Positions 1-8,494 of a DNA stretch of 64,000 nucleotides are shown here, one piece after another. A program made the position numbers and the translations under genes. The notes beneath the pieces are model-generated. The model saw only the letters and a program-made list of their open reading frames with translations, ran no database searches and was not told the origin of the DNA. Source of the stretch: an uncultured Eubacteriales bacterium (lineage in GTDB: Bacteria > Bacillota > Clostridia > Lachnospirales > Lachnospiraceae); assembly GCA_949284175.1 (NCBI GenBank), contig CASDVE010000001.1:1-64000 (forward strand), in the 5' to 3' direction. Within the stretch, counting starts at the first letter, position 1; each line of letters opens with the position of its first letter.

Positions 1-180
<180 letters not shown>

Positions 181-575
181 ATATTTTCACATTTTTTACT
201 TAGCGAATTCATTGAGCTTAGTAAAAAAGTGCTTCTTCAATCAAGTCATTGATTGAGAGAAGTTTTATTAAACTTCATTTGTCCTAAAGTTCACACACGA
301 CTTCGTCGTGTGTCGCGGGCATTCGTCAAATGTCATTTTCAAAGAAATACAAAAACTTCGTTTTTCCTCTTTGTTCTGCCACTTTCCTCATTGCTTTCGC
401 GAAAATTTAGCTTGGCTAATTTATCCCTTGTTTACTGTTTGGGTTGTTGATTTCTCAACGACCAAGAATGTTGGACATCTGTCCATCGATTGAGTTCTCA
501 ATCTTTATTTCTCTTGGAATTTTCAAGGTTGTTTTATTATTCAATTATCAATGTTTTTCTGTTTTTTCAAACAAC
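181..575 (-). other. rRNA operon leader (pre-16S 5' spacer)
   Basis: About 395 nt lie between the inferred start site of promoter P2 and the 16S gene. No convincing protein or tRNA is seen. It contains hairpins, including a perfect 8-bp stem at 293-313 (ACACACGA/TCGTGTGT around a 5-nt loop) and a stem at 238-256. These fit an rRNA leader with processing or antitermination structures, which is an inference. Confidence 0.6.
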
Positions 576-581
576 TTATAC

Positions 582-610
582 AGTATATCTTATTCCATTT
601 ATTCTGTCAA
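582..610 (-). promoter_or_regulatory. rRNA promoter P2 (sigma-A)
   Basis: On the minus strand TTGACA (605-610) is followed by a 17-bp spacer and TATACT (582-587), a near-consensus sigma-A promoter reading into the 16S gene. Confidence 0.85.
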
Positions 611-675
611 GAAATTTTTTATTTCTTTTCAAAACTTTCTTTATTATATTTCTTTGCTTTTCAGCAACGTACTCT

Positions 676-704
676 ATACTAACACAATGAATAATCCTTG
701 TCAA
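676..704 (-). promoter_or_regulatory. rRNA promoter P1 (sigma-A)
   Basis: On the minus strand TTGACA (699-704) has a 17-bp spacer to TAGTAT (676-681). It lies 94 bp upstream of P2, giving the tandem arrangement common for rRNA operons. Confidence 0.8.
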
Positions 705-764
705 GGATAGTTTTCATTATTTTTGTAATTTTTCTATTTTTTAAAATTATTAATACTTTTAATT

Positions 765-1052
765 CTTTCCCTCACTTATAAATTTTAAGCGGCGAAAAAC
801 ATACGATACAGATTTCTCATCAAGACTTTTCCTTCTACAAATTTCATTCTTCCTGCATTGTGTGGATAAACTTTTAAAACAACGAGAAATAGCGAACTCC
901 TCCCCCTCTTTAATCGCTTCTCCAATTAATTTTTCCGATAGCCCGCTGGCATACATTCTGGTAGTATCAATGAGAGTACATTCTTCTTAGATTTCGGTTC
1001 TCAATACTTGAATTTCTTGCTCATGAAGTTTTGGATTCTCGCCTCTTCTTTT
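765..1052 (-). pseudogene. Aldo/keto reductase remnant, frameshifted
   Basis: The minus strand encodes the N-terminal part of a small aldo/keto reductase. It reads GENPKLHEQEIQVLRTEI, then an in-frame stop, then EECTLIDTTRMYASGLSEKL and IGEAIK. The usual family pattern is a GEN..EI.ALR.GI segment followed by TLIDTAEMYG.G.SE..GEAI, so the catalytic Asp and Tyr segment is recognisable. Farther on, a different frame carries KVYPHNAGR, which matches the family's strand after the catalytic Tyr, so there is at least one frameshift plus one nonsense codon. The C-terminal two thirds are absent. It sits directly upstream of the rRNA promoters. An intact, different aldo/keto reductase is at 11568-12479. 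Confidence 0.75.
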
Positions 1053-1139
1053 TTGTCATCTTCTCATATAGGATTTTTATATCACTCATGTTATGATTAT
1101 ACCAAATTAAACTTTGTAGAAAGGATTCCATATATACTT

Positions 1140-1535
1140 ATGAAAAAAATATTTAAGGTTCCTAGTCTTATCCTATTATTTATATGTTTTTCAGTCATAA
1201 CAGTGATGGTCGCCTCTCATACAACTAATACTCCGCAAGATTATACAAAGGGAGCTTTAAGCATTCATAACACAACTGCATATACACTGGAAAATGTATC
1301 TATCACATTCAATCAAAATCAAACATTAACCTTAAAGTCCATCTCAAGCTCAACTCTTATGACTGTTGATTTTCCAGATACTGATTTTATTACCTCTGTT
1401 TCCATTTTGGGAACAACCGCCGATGGAAAATCATTTTCTAACTCATTCAGTGGTCTGATCACCAACGATTCCTGTCTTATCATCTATCTTGATGATTACA
1501 TGAATCTTCGTGTCTCCTCTAATATTCCGGAATAA
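1140..1535 (+). CDS. Hypothetical membrane-anchored or secreted protein
   Basis: Unrecognised protein of 131 residues. The N-terminus MKKIFKVPSLILLFICFSVI is a basic tip followed by a hydrophobic segment of about 18 residues (signal peptide or membrane anchor). The rest is a Ser/Thr-rich, beta-looking extracytoplasmic region. The ATG at 1140 was chosen because a purine-rich AGAAAGGA element precedes it by about 12 nt. The frame stays open further upstream to 1008, but that part overlaps the aldo/keto reductase remnant on the other strand and is unlikely to be coding. The stop lies 3 bp from the stop of the convergent glycerate kinase gene, with no visible terminator between them. Confidence 0.6.
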   Translation: MKKIFKVPSLILLFICFSVITVMVASHTTNTPQDYTKGALSIHNTTAYTLENVSITFNQNQTLTLKSISSSTLMTVDFPDTDFITSVSILGTTADGKSFSNSFSGLITNDSCLIIYLDDYMNLRVSSNIPE

Positions 1536-1538
1536 TCA

Positions 1539-2660
1539 TTATAATAAACGGAATACTTGCTCCACACTGTCTCTCATATTTTCTTTTGCATTGTGAGTAT
1601 CCATTGCTTTTTCTAGGGTGGATACTCCTCTTACAATTGGAAAAAAGGCATCAATTCCCACTTGATTACATTTTTTAGCATCTGATGTTACTCCTCCTGC
1701 GAATGCAATTACTTTTGCCCCATATTTTTTTGCAAGTTTTGCAACTCCAACAGGTGCTTTTCCCATAGCAGTCTGACGATCTAAATACCCTTCGCCTGTA
1801 ATAACAACATCCGCTCCATTCAGCTCTTTTTCCAATCCAACTGCCTGTAAAATCAGATCAGTTCCCAGTATAAGTTCTGCCTTAATATATGCGAGAAATG
1901 CAAATCCAAGTCCTCCCGCCGCGCCAGCTCCTTCTACATTGGCATATTTTCCACCTAATCTGCTTTCTGTAACATCTGCATAATGTTTCATTGCCATATC
2001 CACCTCTTCTTTCATGGCATCTGTTACCCCTTTTTGTGTTCCATAAATATAAGTGGCACCATTTTCTCCACAAAGAGGATTCTTCACATCACAGGCAACT
2101 TGAAAATAAGCTTTGGACAAAAGAGGATTTTTCTTTTCTGTTCGAATTTCTACCACTTTTTTAAGGGCTCTTGCTCCTTCTCCCACGTCATATCCATTTT
2201 CATCCAAAAATTCAAAACCTAAAGCTTTTAACATACCGATACCGCCATCATTCGTAGCGCTACCTCCAATTCCGATAATGAAATTTTGGCACCCTCTACT
2301 CAGAGCATCGTTTATCATTTCTCCAACTCCATAGGTAGTGGCATTCAACGGATCTTTTCGATCAACAAGTGTAATCCCCGCAGCGGATGCCATCTCAATA
2401 ACAGCAGTATTACTCTCTTTTAAATATCCATAATAACTAGAAATTTTCTTTCCTAGCGGATTCGTCACTGTGACATCGATTTTTTCTCCATTCATTCCTT
2501 CAATCAAGGCATCTGTCGTCCCTTCACCTCCATCTGCCAACGGTTTTACGATGACTTTCGCATCGGGCTTTGCCGCAAGAACACCTTCTTTTGCCGCTAT
2601 TCCTGCCTCCATAGAAGTCATACTTCCTTTAAAAGAATCAACTGCAATTACAACTTTCAT
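1539..2660 (-). CDS. glxK: Glycerate kinase (class I, GarK/GlxK type)
   Basis: Phosphorylates D-glycerate with ATP to a phosphoglycerate that enters glycolysis; cytoplasmic. The 373-residue length is normal for the GlxK/GarK family. Diagnostic segments are the start KVVIAVDSFKGSMTS, KPLADGGEGT at about 45-54, and GIGGSATNDGGIGML at about 135-150. The start was set at ATG 2658-2660 because GGAGGG at 2668-2673 stands 7 nt upstream; an ATG five codons earlier would overlap that site. The gene lies downstream of a broken PrpR-type regulator (2885-4462), a pairing seen for glycerate kinase genes in related Firmicutes, so control of this gene may have changed. Confidence 0.93.
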   Translation of the reverse strand: MKVVIAVDSFKGSMTSMEAGIAAKEGVLAAKPDAKVIVKPLADGGEGTTDALIEGMNGEKIDVTVTNPLGKKISSYYGYLKESNTAVIEMASAAGITLVDRKDPLNATTYGVGEMINDALSRGCQNFIIGIGGSATNDGGIGMLKALGFEFLDENGYDVGEGARALKKVVEIRTEKKNPLLSKAYFQVACDVKNPLCGENGATYIYGTQKGVTDAMKEEVDMAMKHYADVTESRLGGKYANVEGAGAAGGLGFAFLAYIKAELILGTDLILQAVGLEKELNGADVVITGEGYLDRQTAMGKAPVGVAKLAKKYGAKVIAFAGGVTSDAKKCNQVGIDAFFPIVRGVSTLEKAMDTHNAKENMRDSVEQVFRLL

Positions 2661-2811
2661 TTCCATACCCTCCATTTATTCAATAATGCGGCGTCATTTT
2701 CGACACCGCATCTTTCATACTATCATATTTTATTTCTCTTATCTATTATTTATTTCATATTATGCAAAAAACATTTCATAATCTGATACTTTATTTATTA
2801 TACAAAAAAAA

Positions 2812-2849
2812 GATAACCAATCCTGTATATTTTTACAAAATCTGTTATC
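2812..2849. promoter_or_regulatory. Inverted repeat upstream of glycerate kinase (possible operator)
   Basis: GATAACCAAT (2812-2821) and ATCTGTTATC (2840-2849) form an imperfect inverted repeat of a GATAAC half-site with centres 28 bp apart. It lies between glxK and its broken regulator, upstream of a TATAAT-like element on the minus strand. An operator role is inferred from position only. Confidence 0.35.
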
Positions 2850-2884
2850 TTTTATACAATATATTTCTACACTTTATAGAGATA

Positions 2885-4462
2885 TTATCTAGGATCAGAA
2901 TGGTTATAATTCGCTTCTATTCCATATTTCTTCATACGCCTCCAAAGTGTCGTCGTACTGATCCCTAACTCTTTCGCAACAACTCCCCTGTTTCCATGAT
3001 GTTTCTCCAGCAGCTCTCCTAACTCTTCTGCCTCTGGTGACTTATAAATGACAATCTTTTTTTCCCCACATATCTCCTCTATATGCGGATACAACTGAGC
3101 ATATAGTTTCTGTATCATCACCTCATCAATGGAACGTTTTTGTGCTGTTAATACAAGTCGTTCACAAAATGTTTTTACCTGAATCATATTGCCAGTCCAA
3201 GCTAATTCTTGAAGTTTTTTATAACCTCCTCCGTCACCTTTAAGGTTTTATTATACTTTTCTTCATATTGTTTCATCTTTATATTAAAATAATGCAATAG
3301 CTTTTCTAGCCGTTCATTTAAGGAAGGAATCTCCAAAATCAGTCCTTGAAGAAGATAATACAATTCTTCACTAAACTTTCCCTGCTGAACAAGATATTTC
3401 AAATTCACTTTTGAAGAGGCGATAATTCTGACATCCAACATATCAAGAGGCTGTGTGTCTGTCTTCATCATCGTTTTAGACAACATAGTACGAAGCAATT
3501 GGTGTCGAGCATAAAGCGTTAAATATTCAATCCCTTTCATAAACAAAGTACCATGATTTGCTTTGATCACCGCACCCTTTGCACCATGTTCTGAAACAGT
3601 ATCCTCGGCTTTTCTCTGGAATAGTTCTTCTAGCTGCCGGTCTTGATCCAGACCATACAGATTAATACTCACTTACGGTCTTGATCTTCTATTGCTATTA
3701 TTATGAATCGCCTCAGCAATCAAATAAGTTTCTGTCCCTGTCTGTCCATAGATAACGACTGGACTATTGGATAATGCAAATGCCCTAGCAGCTTCTAACA
3801 CCTCTCGCATCTGTACATTTTCCGTATAAATATCTTGAAAATTTGTCTGTGCAAAAAACCCATGAAGAACCATATCATTCTGAACATTTTTTGTCCTTGT
3901 TGATACATCTGAAATTTTTTGAAAGGAAATAATGGCACCAGTGGTTTTATCCTCATACTGAATTGGTGCGATCAATATCATCCACGCCCTCTTTCTCATA
4001 CTAAGTGAAGTGGCATAACTTTCATTTTTTCCTTTTAGAACATTTTCAATTAACTTCATATCAATCTGTGGGCTGATAAAATAATGTAGAATACCCCATT
4101 ATCTCAGCAGTTCGGCAAGTTGCTTCTCCTCTAATAATAATATCTGGTCTATCCTTTGTCACATCTGATAATACGGGCTCAACTTCTTCAATTTGCTCCA
4201 AGTACATCACTTTGAATTTGACATCAAATAATATTTCCATATAAGAAAGATCGCAGAGCATATTTTTAAAGGCAATCAGTACAATATATGGATGTTCTTT
4301 CTTAACAGTTTTCTTCGCTTTCTGCAAGAGAAGTCCTATTTCCTGTGCATGAAATCGTATCTCAACAACGGAAATATTCGTATATTGTTGAATGAGCTTT
4401 GCTTGATATACTCTGGCGATCAAAATATGTGCCTCTGCCTCTACCGCCAGTCTCGCTTCATT
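2885..4462 (-). pseudogene. PrpR_N/PAS/AAA-type transcriptional regulator, broken
   Basis: The minus strand holds successive pieces of one regulator. A truncated PrpR_N sensor domain (4061-4462) contains ARVYQAKLIQQYTN, RFHAQEIG, and IIIRGEATCRTAEIMGY. A PAS tail and the start of the AAA+ region follow (3676-4059), with RKRAWMILIAPIQYEDKTTG and PVVIYGQTGT. The AAA+ core (3202-3672) has NHGTLFMKGIE and LDVRIIASSKVNLKYL. A Fis-type helix-turn-helix ends it (2885-3187), with GNRGVVAKELGISTTTLWRR. The defects are a missing N-terminus, a frameshift with loss of the PAS start near 4060, a nonsense TAA at 3673-3675 inside an otherwise continuous frame, and a one-base frameshift near 3210. Intact relatives sit next to glycerate kinase genes. 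The gene is clearly non-functional unless these are sequence errors. Confidence 0.85.
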
Positions 4463-4526
4463 TTTATATTATTATAGCATTATTTTTCATGAATGAATAA
4501 CAGTGGAGGTTTATTTATATTTAGAG

Positions 4527-5279
4527 TCAGTGTTTGCCTTCTTTCTCTTGTTTTATTAGTTTTCTAATCGCATTACATGCCACTTCAATTGTTTGATTAT
4601 TCATAACTCCATATGCCATAATCGCTCCTGCTCTTGCCTTTCTAATGGAAGAAATAACAAATAATGTTGATGTTTCCATCTCAGATGCCATAGTATTTCC
4701 TGCTTTCCATGCGTCCCATCTTTCTAATAACATCTTTGCATTTGGCAATCCATTGGGATCATGTTGGCCATAAAACGAGTCTTTACAATGTGCAATTCCT
4801 TCTGCATAATGTAATTCTGCATCCTTCGCAGCTTCCACCAACGCCTCTAGGACCGTTCGGTTTGCAATAGCCGGGTATTCTATTGGAATATATTGTCTTG
4901 TAGTTCCTTCATCTCGGATAGCCCCTGTAATGATCACCCCATCCAATGTCTGATCCATACTATCTTCGCATACTCTGCCACAAGTTCCAATTCTAATAAA
5001 TGTATCTGCTCCACAATGAATTAACTCTTCAATGGCAATTGCAGCAGATGGTCCTCCCATTCCTGTTGATGTAACAGATACTTTCACTCCATCCAAATAT
5101 CCTGTCCAAGTTTTATGCTCTCGATTGTGAGCCACCAACACTGGTTCTTCCAAATATTTTGCAATTAAATCTGTTCTAAATGGATCTCCTGGTAACAATA
5201 CATAACGCCCTACATCTCCCTTTTTACAACAAATATGATACTGTAATCCTTCTTTGTTCACTACTTCCTTACATTGCAT
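4527..5279 (-). CDS. udp: Uridine phosphorylase
   Basis: Cleaves uridine with phosphate to uracil and ribose 1-phosphate; cytoplasmic pyrimidine salvage. The 250 residues show the nucleoside phosphorylase I fold: LLPGDPFR phosphate-binding loop at about 28-35, STGMGGPSAAIAIEEL at about 71-86, IRIGTCG at about 95-101, and MASEMETS near 197, which contacts the ribose. The start follows GGAG with 7-nt spacing. It is the last gene of a minus-strand cluster after an ECF transporter and an MFS permease, which suggests that the imported substrate is a nucleoside. A relaxed specificity for related pyrimidine nucleosides cannot be excluded. Confidence 0.9.
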   Translation of the reverse strand: MQCKEVVNKEGLQYHICCKKGDVGRYVLLPGDPFRTDLIAKYLEEPVLVAHNREHKTWTGYLDGVKVSVTSTGMGGPSAAIAIEELIHCGADTFIRIGTCGRVCEDSMDQTLDGVIITGAIRDEGTTRQYIPIEYPAIANRTVLEALVEAAKDAELHYAEGIAHCKDSFYGQHDPNGLPNAKMLLERWDAWKAGNTMASEMETSTLFVISSIRKARAGAIMAYGVMNNQTIEVACNAIRKLIKQEKEGKH

Positions 5280-5299
5280 ACTTTATCTCCTTTTCTTCC

Positions 5300-6097
5300 T
5301 TACACTAGTAAACTAACTGCTTGTTCTAAAGTAACAACTCGTTCTCCAATTCCAAGTTTTTGGCATAAACGGCTAACATATGGTTGCTTTAACATCGCTT
5401 TTTCTAGTAACTCAAAATCCCAGAAAACATCCTCTGGAGTTCCTTCTCCCACCACTTTTTTATTTGCCATCACAATAATTTTTTTAAAATTATTTGCAAC
5501 AAATTCCATATCATGGGAAATTGTAATTGTCGTTTTTCCTTTTTTATGAAGTTCTTTTAAGATATGGGATAATTTTCTGTTCCCCATTAAGTCTTGTCCT
5601 GCTGTGGGTTCATCAAAAATCATTACATCGCAATCAGATGCAACAATCGCTGCTATGGTAACAAATTTTCTCACTGATAATGGTAAATTATAAGGATTTT
5701 CTTTTTTAAACTGTTCCATCCCCGTTAGTCTTAACGCATACTCTACTTGCTTTTTTATCTGTTCTTCTGATAATTTTTGTTTTCTTAAACCATATTCCAC
5801 TTCCTGTAATACACTTGAATGAAAAATCTGATCATCTGGATTTTGAAACACATAACCTACCACCCTAGACACTTGTGCTGTTGTATAATTTTTTGTGTCC
5901 ATATCCCCAATCATAATGGTACCTTTCGTTGGGTATTGCAAAGCATTTAACATTTTGACAGTCGTTGATTTTCCTGCTCCATTTTGTCCAATAATAGCAA
6001 TATTTTCTCCCTTTTCAATTTTCAAAGAAATATCATCAACTGCTATGTACCCATTCGGATAAGCAAAACTCACATTTTTTACTTCTATATAAGACAT
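5300..6097 (-). CDS. ECF transporter ATPase subunit with degenerate signature motif
   Basis: Energy-coupling ATPase of an ECF-type importer, cytoplasmic face. The 265 residues contain Walker A GQNGAGKST, Q-loop YVFQNPDDQ and Walker B DVMIFDEPTAGQD. The ABC signature, normally LSGGQ, reads LSVRK here, so the composite ATP site that uses this motif is probably weak or inactive. The start at 6095-6097 is preceded by a GGGGG ribosome site; a longer upstream frame lacks one and would overlap the neighbouring ATPase gene. It pairs with the canonical ATPase encoded just upstream. The order S, T, A, A' and then udp indicates one operon. Confidence 0.9.
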   Translation of the reverse strand: MSYIEVKNVSFAYPNGYIAVDDISLKIEKGENIAIIGQNGAGKSTTVKMLNALQYPTKGTIMIGDMDTKNYTTAQVSRVVGYVFQNPDDQIFHSSVLQEVEYGLRKQKLSEEQIKKQVEYALRLTGMEQFKKENPYNLPLSVRKFVTIAAIVASDCDVMIFDEPTAGQDLMGNRKLSHILKELHKKGKTTITISHDMEFVANNFKKIIVMANKKVVGEGTPEDVFWDFELLEKAMLKQPYVSRLCQKLGIGERVVTLEQAVSLLV

Positions 6098-6131
6098 ATA
6101 TTTCCCCCTTCTTCCTTTCATTGTAAAGGAC

Positions 6132-6974
6132 TTAAAACTGCGAAAATATCCGTTCTGCTTGTTTTTGAGTAATTGGTATTTCTTGTAATTTTCTTCCACT
6201 TTGAACGATCATATTTCCTAAAATAGCCATCTGAGGCAATAAAACTCCTTCTTCCATTAAAGAAATATCTGTTAATACTTCTTGATTTTTTCCTTTTCTT
6301 ATCAATTCTCCACCTTTTAATACTAAAATCTCATCTGCATATTCTGCTAATAAATCCACTTTATGTTCTACTAAAATAACCGTTTTCTTCATTTCTTTCA
6401 TCGCTTTTATCACGCGAAAAACACTTTCTGTTCCTTCTGGATCTAACTGAGAAGTTGGCTCATCAATAACTAAAATATCCGGTTCTAATACTAAAATTGA
6501 TGCCAATGCCACCCTTTGTTGTTGTCCTCCTGACAAGTCAAATGGATTTTTTTCTGCTAATGATAAAATATCTGTTTTTTTCATGATACTTACAACACGT
6601 TCTTCTATTTCTGCCATAGGAACGCCAAAGTTTTCCAATCCATATGCTACCTCTTCAAATACACTGTCCTTTACACCACTAATTTGATTAAAAGGATTTT
6701 GAAAAACATATCCTATTTTTAAAGACAATTCTCCATTTTGGTATTGTTTTATATTTTTCTTGTCAATGAATATTTCTCCTTGTAATTCCCCTTTAAAAAA
6801 AGATGGAGCAAACCCGCGAATCAATGCACATAACGTAGTTTTACCAGCTCCATTTCCTCCAATTACTCCATATAACTTTCCCTTTTCCATTTGAAAAGAT
6901 ATGTTTTTAATTGCTGGTATTTTAGTTAAGGGATATTGATATGTTACATTTTTAAATTCTATTATTGTATCCAT
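6132..6974 (-). CDS. ECF transporter ATPase subunit, canonical
   Basis: Second ATPase of the ECF transporter. Its 280 residues contain Walker A GGNGAGKTT, Q-loop YVFQNPFNQ, a standard LSGGQQQR signature and Walker B DILVIDEPTSQLD. The start at 6972-6974 has GGAGG 8 nt upstream and lies inside the end of the T-subunit gene (13-bp overlap), so translation is probably coupled. Together with the downstream partner that carries a degenerate signature it would form an asymmetric EcfA/A' heterodimer. Confidence 0.92.
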   Translation of the reverse strand: MDTIIEFKNVTYQYPLTKIPAIKNISFQMEKGKLYGVIGGNGAGKTTLCALIRGFAPSFFKGELQGEIFIDKKNIKQYQNGELSLKIGYVFQNPFNQISGVKDSVFEEVAYGLENFGVPMAEIEERVVSIMKKTDILSLAEKNPFDLSGGQQQRVALASILVLEPDILVIDEPTSQLDPEGTESVFRVIKAMKEMKKTVILVEHKVDLLAEYADEILVLKGGELIRKGKNQEVLTDISLMEEGVLLPQMAILGNMIVQSGRKLQEIPITQKQAERIFSQF

Positions 6975-7753
6975 AATACAATCCTCCCAATTAATAAAAA
7001 CAATAAAATTCCTATTCCAATACAAATCGCCCACTTTTCATTTCCTGTTTTCTCCACATTTAAAATATGAGTTTTTTTACAGTTAACATCAAATCCTTTT
7101 GACTCTAATGTTAACACCCGATCTTCACTGCTAATAATTGCTCCTAATACCAACGGAACCATAGATGGTATAAATGCTTTTGCTCTTATCAATACATTTC
7201 CTTCCGTTTCGACACCTCGTGCCTTTTGTGCATTTAAAATTATTCTCGAATTTCTTCCTAACAGCTCAATCATTTGCATTGTGGAAAGAAATAGGAAACA
7301 GGCTTTATAATTCAATCCATTATCCTCCAATGCTCTTGAAATTTCTTTATATTCCGTTGTTTGAAATAACCACACAAATATCCCAGCAATATTTAAAATC
7401 AAAAGACTTAGATTCGTACCTGTTATTAGTCCAGTAGAACATATTCTTAAAATTCCAAATCGAAATAACACTTCTCCTCCTGGCACAATAAAGGCTTGTA
7501 CTAAGAAAATAATGATTGCAACAAAAGCTGCTTTTTTAATAGATTTAAAAAATTTTTTTCTAATTCCACTACAAGAGGCGAATATGAAAAGAGAACAAAA
7601 CCATGGAAGTAATAACAAAGGAAGTTTATGAATTCTAATCGTTGATACAATCAAAGTTCCCAATATATAAAATGCAGTCAACCATAACTTTGTGATCGGA
7701 TATAATGCTGCTATTTTATTTGTTTTCTTTATTTGAAACTTCTCAATCCACAT
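6962..7753 (-). CDS. ecfT: ECF transporter transmembrane T subunit
   Basis: Membrane coupling protein linking the ATPases to the substrate-binding S subunit. The 263 residues hold several hydrophobic segments and the CbiQ/EcfT pattern, including the coupling-helix motif KARG (within AQKARGVETEG at about 190-200) and a second ESKGFDV segment where a further Ala-Arg-Gly-type motif is usual. The start at 7751-7753 has a GGAG ribosome site. The gene overlaps the following ATPase gene and is preceded within 20 bp by the S subunit gene. Confidence 0.88.
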   Translation of the reverse strand: MWIEKFQIKKTNKIAALYPITKLWLTAFYILGTLIVSTIRIHKLPLLLLPWFCSLFIFASCSGIRKKFFKSIKKAAFVAIIIFLVQAFIVPGGEVLFRFGILRICSTGLITGTNLSLLILNIAGIFVWLFQTTEYKEISRALEDNGLNYKACFLFLSTMQMIELLGRNSRIILNAQKARGVETEGNVLIRAKAFIPSMVPLVLGAIISSEDRVLTLESKGFDVNCKKTHILNVEKTGNEKWAICIGIGILLFLLIGRIVLWIQ

Positions 7754-7770
7754 AATTTTCTCCTCTCTAT

Positions 7771-8376
7771 TTAAGATTCTTTTACATAATATTCCCCGCA
7801 ACTGAATTTAATTAATGTTCGATCTGGAATCACTTTAATAATAAAATATGTAATAATAAAGGCAATAATTCTATCCAAAGCATTGAATAATCCATCACTT
7901 CCTATTACAGATGCCCAAATATTTGTTCCAGTTGCCATAAGCATTGCTGTCACTACGGAAGGTCCCCCACCTGTTACCCCACCATATACTAATACAATAA
8001 TCGGCGCTGAAACAATGATGGATACAAACGCCATAATAATTAAAGAAATAATAATCTTTCCAATATTAGAAAACATTTTCTTTTCAGACAGCAATCCTGT
8101 CACGAAACCAAGCGCAATACTTGTTGGTGCAAATGCAAATGTAATAGGATTTGCAATCCCTGTTACAACATTCGTCAATAATCCTATCGTTGCTCCAACC
8201 CAAGGCCCACATAAAATCGCTCCAAAAACTGTTCCAATAGCATCTAAATAACAAGGTAATTTTAAAATAACTGCCAATTGTCCTCCAACAAAATTAACTG
8301 CTACTGCCACTGGAATGATTAATAACGCTAACATTGAAAAATCATTTTTAATAGAATGTTTTTTTACTTTTGACAT
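7771..8376 (-). CDS. ECF transporter substrate-binding S component (substrate probably nucleoside)
   Basis: 201-residue polytopic membrane protein with five to six hydrophobic segments. It has the S-component pattern: a GG.LA.ILKLP..LD..GT segment (about 31-49), then GPWVGA..GLL.N (about 57-69), then NPITFAFAP..IALGFV. The substrate is not readable from the sequence. The same operon ends in uridine phosphorylase and starts with an MFS permease, so a pyrimidine nucleoside is the best guess (inference). No riboswitch is visible upstream; instead the 66-bp gap to the MFS gene is occupied by a structured repeat (8401-8494). Confidence 0.8.
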   Translation of the reverse strand: MSKVKKHSIKNDFSMLALLIIPVAVAVNFVGGQLAVILKLPCYLDAIGTVFGAILCGPWVGATIGLLTNVVTGIANPITFAFAPTSIALGFVTGLLSEKKMFSNIGKIIISLIIMAFVSIIVSAPIIVLVYGGVTGGGPSVVTAMLMATGTNIWASVIGSDGLFNALDRIIAFIITYFIIKVIPDRTLIKFSCGEYYVKES

Positions 8377-8400
8377 AATATCTTCTCCTCTTCTCTTTCA

Positions 8401-8494
8401 TTTGCACGAAGGCAACGAACCAGAAACTATGCTTGCATAAGTTTATGACGACCGCTCGCGAACGTGAGAAACTCGTGAAACATGCTTCTCATTA
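8401..8494 (-). repeat. Structured intergenic repeat, copy 1 (inverted)
   Basis: Minus-strand copy of the dispersed two-hairpin element also found at 16019, 17703, 47986, 48077 and 52264. Stem 1 reads GAGAAGC...GTTTCTC with the conserved CACGTTCGCGAGC following. Stem 2 is a short TATGC/GCATA hairpin, and a GTTCGTTGCCTTCGTGCAAAT end corresponds to the family's CTCGTTG..TTGCGTAAAT. The stop codon and last 16 or so codons of the MFS gene lie within it. Confidence 0.75.

Noticed and set aside
759-956. 65-codon minus-strand frame as a stand-alone small protein
   Set aside because: Its sequence is the frameshifted catalytic region of an aldo/keto reductase, so it is treated as pseudogene.
1008-1139. 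N-terminal extension of the small membrane-anchored gene
   Set aside because: It overlaps the aldo/keto reductase remnant and lacks a ribosome site, whereas the ATG at 1140 starts a clear signal sequence.
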